From: Eubacteriales Family XIII. Incertae Sedis bacterium
Lineage (GTDB): Bacteria; Bacillota; Clostridia; Peptostreptococcales; Anaerovoracaceae
Assembly (NCBI GenBank): GCA_031283865.1
Contig: JAITAX010000016.1
Coordinates: 1 to 9,569, forward strand
Direction of reading: 5' to 3'
Length of the DNA: 9,569 bases
The position numbers and the translations under genes were made by a program. The notes below the pieces were generated by a model, which searched no databases, had not been told where the DNA came from, and worked only from the letters and a program-made list of their open reading frames with translations. Below are positions 6,176 through 9,569 of the stretch, piece by piece; position 1 is the first letter of the stretch, and each line of letters begins with the position of its first letter.

Positions 6176-7315
6176 GTTGTTCGGAATCAGCAGCAGGACG
6201 TTGCTGCTGTCCGGACAAATTCCGATGTAGTCAAAATCGGGAAATGTTTTGGCGTGATAGCTTTCTCCAAACGAGATATATACAGTGCCGACACCTTCAG
6301 GGGTTTGACCGGACATGAGCGTTCCTATCACCTTGCGGTCCCTGATCAGAAAACCGCTCGCATTGGGATATCCTATTGCAAGCGATTCATTGCCCACAAG
6401 ATTCAGCACGGTTTTCATTTGATAGGGATAGTTCTCAAATATCTCATAGTAGAGTATCGCCCCGCCGTCCGAAGCTGTGAACGCAATGCCGGAATCCCCG
6501 CTAAACCATTCGGGGTGAGCATCGTAAGTCGGATCGGAAACGGGGATCCAATCCGCCGCATTGTCAATCACCTCGGAAATAGGCCGCTTGGACGCGGACG
6601 CGTTCGTAACCACTGAAAGCGGCGCCGTGCCTATCCCCCTGTCGGGTACGTCCGCCAGCCGTTCAAGCGGCGTCTTTTCCGCGGCCGGCCGGAGATCCGG
6701 CAACCGCCTCATGCGCTCGTCGATCAGCCTGTGGATTACGGTTGCGGCCTCCGCCCGCGTAAGCGTCCCCTCGGGCCGGAAGCTCCGATCCGGATAGCCC
6801 GTAATCAGCCCGTAGGCCGCCGCTTTCACGATGTCGTACTCGCGCGGCGAACCGTGTTCGACATCCGAAAGCCGATCCCGCAGCGCCTCGTAGTCCTGTA
6901 TCTCGACCTCCCCGAGGATGCGGGAAAGCACGAGCGCCATATATGCCCGAGGGATGAACTCCGTCAGCCGGCTCTTCGCGATGTCGTGTTCGCTGAAAAG
7001 CATTTTTTCGACCGAGGCGTCGTAGTACGGCAAAGCCCAGTGTCCGCTTTCGACCGCGCGTTCCTCCCCGCCTTGCGCGATGTAGGCCATCTTGATGAAC
7101 TCGCCGTAGGTCACGGTGTCCGCGGGTCTAAAGCTTCCGTCCGGGAAGCCGTTTACGATGCCCCGCTCGGTCATGGCGGAGATGGCTTCGTAAGCCCAAT
7201 TCCCCGCCCGCACGTCGCTGTAATCGGCGCCGAAAACGGGGCCGGGCGCGGCGAGCAGCGCGACGGCGAGCGGAATGACGGCGGCGAGGCTGTGCAATAT
7301 TTGCTTTTTTTTCAT
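6170..7315 (-). CDS. Secreted SLH-domain protein with novel C-terminal domain (381 aa)
   Basis: The start is the second of two adjacent ATGs (7315); it lies 7 nt from the GGAG core, against 4 nt for the first (7318). Residues 1-29 are a signal peptide (MKKK, then a hydrophobic core rich in Ala and Leu). Three SLH repeats follow: about 31-79 (YSDV...WAYEAI...GFPDGSFRP), a degenerate one about 90-138 (HWALPYYDA...) and about 149-199 (GYPDRSFRPEGTLTRAEA). SLH repeats usually bind pyruvylated secondary cell-wall polymer, which would place the protein on the outer surface of the wall. Residues 200-250 look like a linker. Residues 255-381 form a compact aromatic and glycine-rich domain with no family I recognise, ending LLLIPNNL. 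Its DNA is about 49% GC (178 of 360 bases at 6181-6540, counted by hand) against about 68% at 6601-6780, suggesting a separately acquired domain. It is probably co-transcribed with the giant gene and may act as its wall anchor or partner. Confidence 0.92.
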   Translation of the reverse strand: MKKKQILHSLAAVIPLAVALLAAPGPVFGADYSDVRAGNWAYEAISAMTERGIVNGFPDGSFRPADTVTYGEFIKMAYIAQGGEERAVESGHWALPYYDASVEKMLFSEHDIAKSRLTEFIPRAYMALVLSRILGEVEIQDYEALRDRLSDVEHGSPREYDIVKAAAYGLITGYPDRSFRPEGTLTRAEAATVIHRLIDERMRRLPDLRPAAEKTPLERLADVPDRGIGTAPLSVVTNASASKRPISEVIDNAADWIPVSDPTYDAHPEWFSGDSGIAFTASDGGAILYYEIFENYPYQMKTVLNLVGNESLAIGYPNASGFLIRDRKVIGTLMSGQTPEGVGTVYISFGESYHAKTFPDFDYIGICPDSSNVLLLIPNNL

Positions 7316-7318
7316 CAT

Positions 7319-7329
7319 CTTTCTCCTTT
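7319..7329 (-). promoter_or_regulatory. Ribosome binding site of the SLH gene
   Basis: The minus strand reads AAAGGAGAAAG immediately before the paired ATG codons. The GGAG core (7323-7326) is 4 nt from ATG at 7318 and 7 nt from ATG at 7315, which favours 7315 as the main start. Confidence 0.85.
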
Positions 7330-7360
7330 CCTCTATACAACGTAAATGGGATTTATTTTT

Positions 7361-7389
7361 ATTATACCCATCAAAATACAACTTGTCAA
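7361..7389 (-). promoter_or_regulatory. Perfect-consensus sigma-A promoter of the SLH/giant unit
   Basis: TTGACA (7384-7389), a 17-nt spacer and TATAAT (7361-7366) match the consensus at all twelve positions. The transcript should start near 7353-7354, giving a leader of about 38 nt. ATGGG (7346-7350) and CCCAT (7367-7371), as read on the plus strand, flank the -10 box and start site as a short inverted repeat, a possible but weak operator. This strong promoter probably also serves the giant gene downstream. Confidence 0.92.
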
Positions 7390-7439
7390 TACTTATAGTG
7401 TAAAATTGCCCAATATTTTTCACTTCATGAATTGATCTG

Positions 7440-7481
7440 AAAAAACAGGGAAGACAAGGCGTTGTTTTCCTTGTCTTCCCT
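7440..7481 (-). terminator. Intrinsic terminator of the chemoreceptor gene
   Basis: A perfect 13-bp stem (7447-7459 with 7469-7481) closes a 9-nt loop and is followed on the minus strand by G and then T6 (7440-7445). It is a textbook Rho-independent terminator 77 nt after the chemoreceptor stop. It separates that gene from the SLH promoter at 7361-7389. Confidence 0.93.
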
Positions 7482-7499
7482 TTTCGCGTTGCGGTTCGC

Positions 7500-7519
7500 G
7501 GGCGCCTTACCGTGCGCCC
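7500..7519 (-). other. Small stem-loop ahead of the terminator
   Basis: GGGCGC (7500-7505) and GCGCCC (7514-7519) form a 6-bp stem with an 8-nt loop in the 3' untranslated region of the chemoreceptor gene. It has no U-run of its own and may simply protect the 3' end of the transcript. Confidence 0.4.
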
Positions 7520-7558
7520 ATATTCAATTTTGGCTTGCTCAATCTGCTTCTTTTATGC

Positions 7559-9343
7559 TCAATACTTATCGTCGCCCTGCACGGGCGCCGCGAGGCTGTG
7601 CGCGTACTCGTAGCGCAGTTGCCCGGGGCCTGCGCCGGTCAGCTCCGCGCGCACCTTGAAACGGCTCACGACGCCGTTCATCACGGCGGATTGCGCCGAC
7701 ATCTCCTGCGCCGACGCCGCTGTTTCCTCCGCTGTGGCGGAGTTCGCCTGCACCACGGAGGACAACTGCGAGATGGCGCTGCCGATCTCCGCCATGGATT
7801 CGCTCTGCCGCGACGAGGCGCCGTGCAGCTTTTCGATGGATTCCGCGTTCTTGTTCGAGATGGCGCCGACGGCCTGCAGGCTCTCGTTGACTTTCGTGAC
7901 GATTGCGTTTCCGTCCGCCACGCTCCGCGAGCTGCTTTCGATCAGCGACGCCGTTTCTTTTGCCGCGTCCGCCGACTTGGAAGCGAGGTTGCGCACCTCG
8001 TCCGCGACGACCGCGAAGCCCTTGCCGTGCTGCCCCGCGCGCGCCGCTTCCACAGCCGCGTTCAGGGCCAAGATATTCGTCTGGAAAGCAATGTCGTCGA
8101 TGACCTTAATCACCTTGGAAATGCTCTGCGATTTTTCGTCTATATCGCGCATGGCCTCCAGCATCTGCTGCATCTTGTCCGCGCACTCGTTCATCAGGTG
8201 CTCGGAATCGCGCACATCTTTCAGGGTATCGGTCGCGATCTGCGTGTTTTCCTCTGCCATGTTCTGTATCAGCGTCACGGTGGCGGTAAATTCCTCGATT
8301 GTGGCGGCCTGCTCGCCGGCCCCCGTAGCCAAGGTCTGCGAGGCCTGCGCGACCTGCTGCGAACCCGCGGCGACTTGGGCCGCAGACATGCGTATCTCGT
8401 TGAGCGCGTTGTTCAGGTTGTCGCTCATCCCCGTAAGCGCCGCGCCGAGGGTGTCTTCACGGCCAAGGGCCTTGATCTCCTCCGTGAGATTGCCTGCGGC
8501 AATCGATGACATATGTCCCGCCATGGACTGCATATGTTCGATCATGCGCCGCAAACTCATCATGCTCACGCCCAGTTCATCCCTGTAGTCCGAATTGTTT
8601 ATGATCTTCTGCTTCAAATCGGGGTCGACCTCTAATTTGCCGCGCTCCGCCATCTGATCGAGCAGGGCGCGGATATAGCCCATCGGCTTGCCGATAAGAC
8701 CCGCAATCGTAAAGGCGAGAATGCCGGACACGAGGGCGACGACGACCATGGCGGCAATCAAAAGGATGGAACGGTCCCTGAAGAGTTTGGTGTTGGACGC
8801 CGCGTGCGCGTCGGCGAGCTGCACGTTTAAGGCAAAGGCTTCGTCCATATAGCCCGACACCTCAGCGCCCATATCGTCGACCTTTTTGATGGCCGAGGTT
8901 ATGGCGGCCGAGCTGCCCGACGCAACGGCGCTGATCGCATCGCTCTTTATTTCCTTGAAATCCTGATAATACAGGCGATCCATGGTATCGCAGAGCGCCT
9001 GCTCGTCCTCGTTGGAAACGAGTGCGACGTATTCACGGAAAGTCTCGTCGTACAGCGCCTCCTTTTCTTTCAGACTGTCCGCCTCATCGGCGGCAAAGCT
9101 CGGGTCCGCGCTGCGAAAGATAGCCATATTGCTCAGGCATATGCGCTGTGAAGCCAAGGTGTCGTACATGGTGGCGAGGTGGCTCATCGCCATCGCGTTC
9201 TCCCTGTACATCACTTCGCTCGCGCGCTCCAAATAGGCCATGCTGATCATGCCCATCACCCCTATGACGATGGAAAAAAGCACGACGATAAAGAAAGATA
9301 CCAATAATTTTGCTTTCAACCGCATGTTCTTGAATCTGTTCAT
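7559..9343 (-). CDS. Methyl-accepting chemotaxis protein (594 aa)
   Basis: A membrane chemoreceptor that would pass an external signal to CheW and CheA. The start is ATG at 9343, with GAGGGG 9 nt upstream; an in-frame GTG at 9370 has no ribosome binding site. TM1 is about 13-36, the extracellular sensor about 37-189 (mostly helical, four-helix-bundle type by length and position), and TM2 about 191-215. A HAMP region follows, with GKP at 218-220 and DELG at 255-258, and a second HAMP-like segment about 276-318 (IAAGNLTEEI, then a DTLG motif), so the linker looks like a divergent tandem HAMP. The signalling tip (414-464: IAFQTNILALNAAVEAARAG, then GKGFAVVADEVRNLA) is intact. Two sites match the methylation consensus, E350/E351 and E539/E540. 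There is no C-terminal CheR-binding pentapeptide of the NWETF type. It is monocistronic, with its own promoter and terminator. Its ligand cannot be told from sequence. Confidence 0.96.
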   Translation of the reverse strand: MNRFKNMRLKAKLLVSFFIVVLFSIVIGVMGMISMAYLERASEVMYRENAMAMSHLATMYDTLASQRICLSNMAIFRSADPSFAADEADSLKEKEALYDETFREYVALVSNEDEQALCDTMDRLYYQDFKEIKSDAISAVASGSSAAITSAIKKVDDMGAEVSGYMDEAFALNVQLADAHAASNTKLFRDRSILLIAAMVVVALVSGILAFTIAGLIGKPMGYIRALLDQMAERGKLEVDPDLKQKIINNSDYRDELGVSMMSLRRMIEHMQSMAGHMSSIAAGNLTEEIKALGREDTLGAALTGMSDNLNNALNEIRMSAAQVAAGSQQVAQASQTLATGAGEQAATIEEFTATVTLIQNMAEENTQIATDTLKDVRDSEHLMNECADKMQQMLEAMRDIDEKSQSISKVIKVIDDIAFQTNILALNAAVEAARAGQHGKGFAVVADEVRNLASKSADAAKETASLIESSSRSVADGNAIVTKVNESLQAVGAISNKNAESIEKLHGASSRQSESMAEIGSAISQLSSVVQANSATAEETAASAQEMSAQSAVMNGVVSRFKVRAELTGAGPGQLRYEYAHSLAAPVQGDDKY

Positions 9344-9352
9344 TCTTTTCTT

Positions 9353-9358
9353 CCCCTC
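9353..9358 (-). promoter_or_regulatory. Ribosome binding site of the chemoreceptor gene
   Basis: GAGGGG on the minus strand lies 9 nt before ATG at 9343, a normal spacing. It decides in favour of 9343 over the upstream in-frame GTG at 9370. Confidence 0.75.
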
Positions 9359-9363
9359 AATTC

Positions 9364-9440
9364 GGCTCACGGATCATTAAAAACGGCGTCTTCCCAAGGC
9401 TCTGTCACAGGCCCCGGCACATTATTTCCAAGGCTCACGT
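9364..9440 (-). promoter_or_regulatory. Structured 5' leader of the chemoreceptor mRNA with alternative stems
   Basis: The leader from the predicted start (about 9439-9440) to the ribosome binding site has GAGCCTTGG twice (9428-9436 and 9394-9402). Between them is one CCGGGGC (9411-9417). Either GCCUUGG copy can pair with it over 7 bp including two G-U pairs, so the two hairpins exclude each other. The 3' version (9394-9417) gains three inner pairs (CUG/CAG). A third GAGCC lies at 9364-9368, and all three are exactly 34 nt apart. A U5 run (9379-9383) starts 10 nt after the 3' hairpin, too far for a standard terminator. I cannot match this to a known riboswitch class. Confidence 0.5.
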
Positions 9441-9445
9441 ATTTT

Positions 9446-9474
9446 ATTATAGGTTGAATATTCAGGCATGTCAA
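9446..9474 (-). promoter_or_regulatory. Perfect-consensus sigma-A promoter of the chemoreceptor gene
   Basis: TTGACA (9469-9474), a 17-nt spacer and TATAAT (9446-9451) match the sigma-A consensus completely. The spacer contains the perfect palindrome TGAATATTCA (9455-9464), suited to a dimeric repressor that would block polymerase. Motility genes in Bacillota are often read by SigD, so a housekeeping promoter points to SigD-independent control. Confidence 0.92.
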
Positions 9475-9485
9475 TAAAATTCATA

Positions 9486-9512
9486 CTATATTGAAAACCC
9501 TATATTGAAAAC
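9486..9512 (-). repeat. Tandem 13-nt direct repeat upstream of the chemoreceptor promoter
   Basis: CTATATTGAAAAC occurs at 9486-9498 and 9500-9512 on the plus strand, with a 14-bp period and only 1 nt between copies. The nearer copy is 11 nt upstream of the -35 box. Tandem direct repeats here resemble paired activator or response-regulator sites, or an AT-rich UP-like element. No cognate regulator is in the window. Confidence 0.7.
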
Positions 9513-9550
9513 AGATGGGTACGCGACCTTTGGAATTGCAACGAGCACCG

Positions 9551-9569
9551 CCCCGGCGCGCGGCGCGCC
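9551..9569. other. GC-rich palindromic segment cut by the right edge
   Basis: The last 19 bases are all G or C and include GGCGCGCC (also at 125-132) and a 13-mer at 9554-9566 identical to 6013-6025. By analogy with the GC hairpins at 135-172 and 6017-6038, it may be one arm of a hairpin ending the gene to the right. It is truncated, so this is a guess. Confidence 0.3.

Noticed and set aside
6009..6218. 70-codon N-terminal extension of the giant protein
   Set aside because: It is an Arg-rich translation of the GC hairpin region, would place the signal peptide internally, and overlaps the end of the SLH gene. The start at 6008 explains the signal peptide.
9344..9370. Upstream GTG start for the chemoreceptor
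   Set aside because: No Shine-Dalgarno precedes it, whereas ATG at 9343 has GAGGGG at 9 nt.
9364..9440. Known cyclic-di-GMP riboswitch in the chemoreceptor leader
   Set aside because: A GGAAAUAAUG stretch loosely recalls class II, but I could not find the required pseudoknot and helices. Class I core motifs are absent.

Overview
The window looks like part of a chromosome from a fairly GC-rich Gram-positive-type bacterium, most likely an anaerobic Clostridia-like member of the Bacillota. The evidence is S-layer homology (SLH) domains, AGGAGG-type ribosome binding sites, sigma-A promoters with 17-nt spacers, a large Ig-rich secreted protein, and a sharp contrast between AT-rich promoter islands and GC-rich genes. 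This lineage call is an inference; nothing in the window names a genus.

All three genes lie on the minus strand and are read right to left. From the right: (i) 9344-9569 is a control region with a perfect TTGACA-N17-TATAAT promoter, a tandem 13-nt repeat upstream of it, and a structured leader of about 95 nt. (ii) 7559-9343 encodes a membrane-bound methyl-accepting chemotaxis protein of 594 aa and ends in a strong intrinsic terminator at 7440-7481. (iii) A second perfect-consensus promoter at 7361-7389 drives 6170-7315, a 381-aa secreted protein with three SLH repeats and a C-terminal domain I do not recognise, which has visibly lower GC. (iv) After a 161-nt gap holding three stem-loops, 210-6008 encodes a 1932-aa secreted protein. 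It has a signal peptide, Ig-like repeats, a probable beta-propeller, a jelly-roll-like domain and a C-terminal surface-protein module. (v) 1-209 holds the terminator of that gene and a promoter with a ribosome binding site for a gene starting just beyond the left edge.

The SLH protein and the giant protein are probably one transcription unit, since no U-tract terminator and no good promoter lies between them. A plausible reading is that the SLH protein is held at the cell wall and the giant protein, which has no anchor of its own, works with it at the surface. The chemoreceptor has its own promoter and terminator and need not be linked in function.

The most unusual signals are in the nucleic acid rather than the proteins. 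They are a 9-bp hairpin between a consensus Shine-Dalgarno and the start codon of the giant gene, a perfect 15-bp inverted repeat inside that gene, a chemoreceptor leader with two mutually exclusive stems, and palindromes in the spacers of two promoters. I see no tRNA, rRNA, CRISPR array, insertion sequence or integrase. I find no clear evidence of a wholly new system; the best candidate is the SLH/giant surface pair with its hairpin-bridged translation start.
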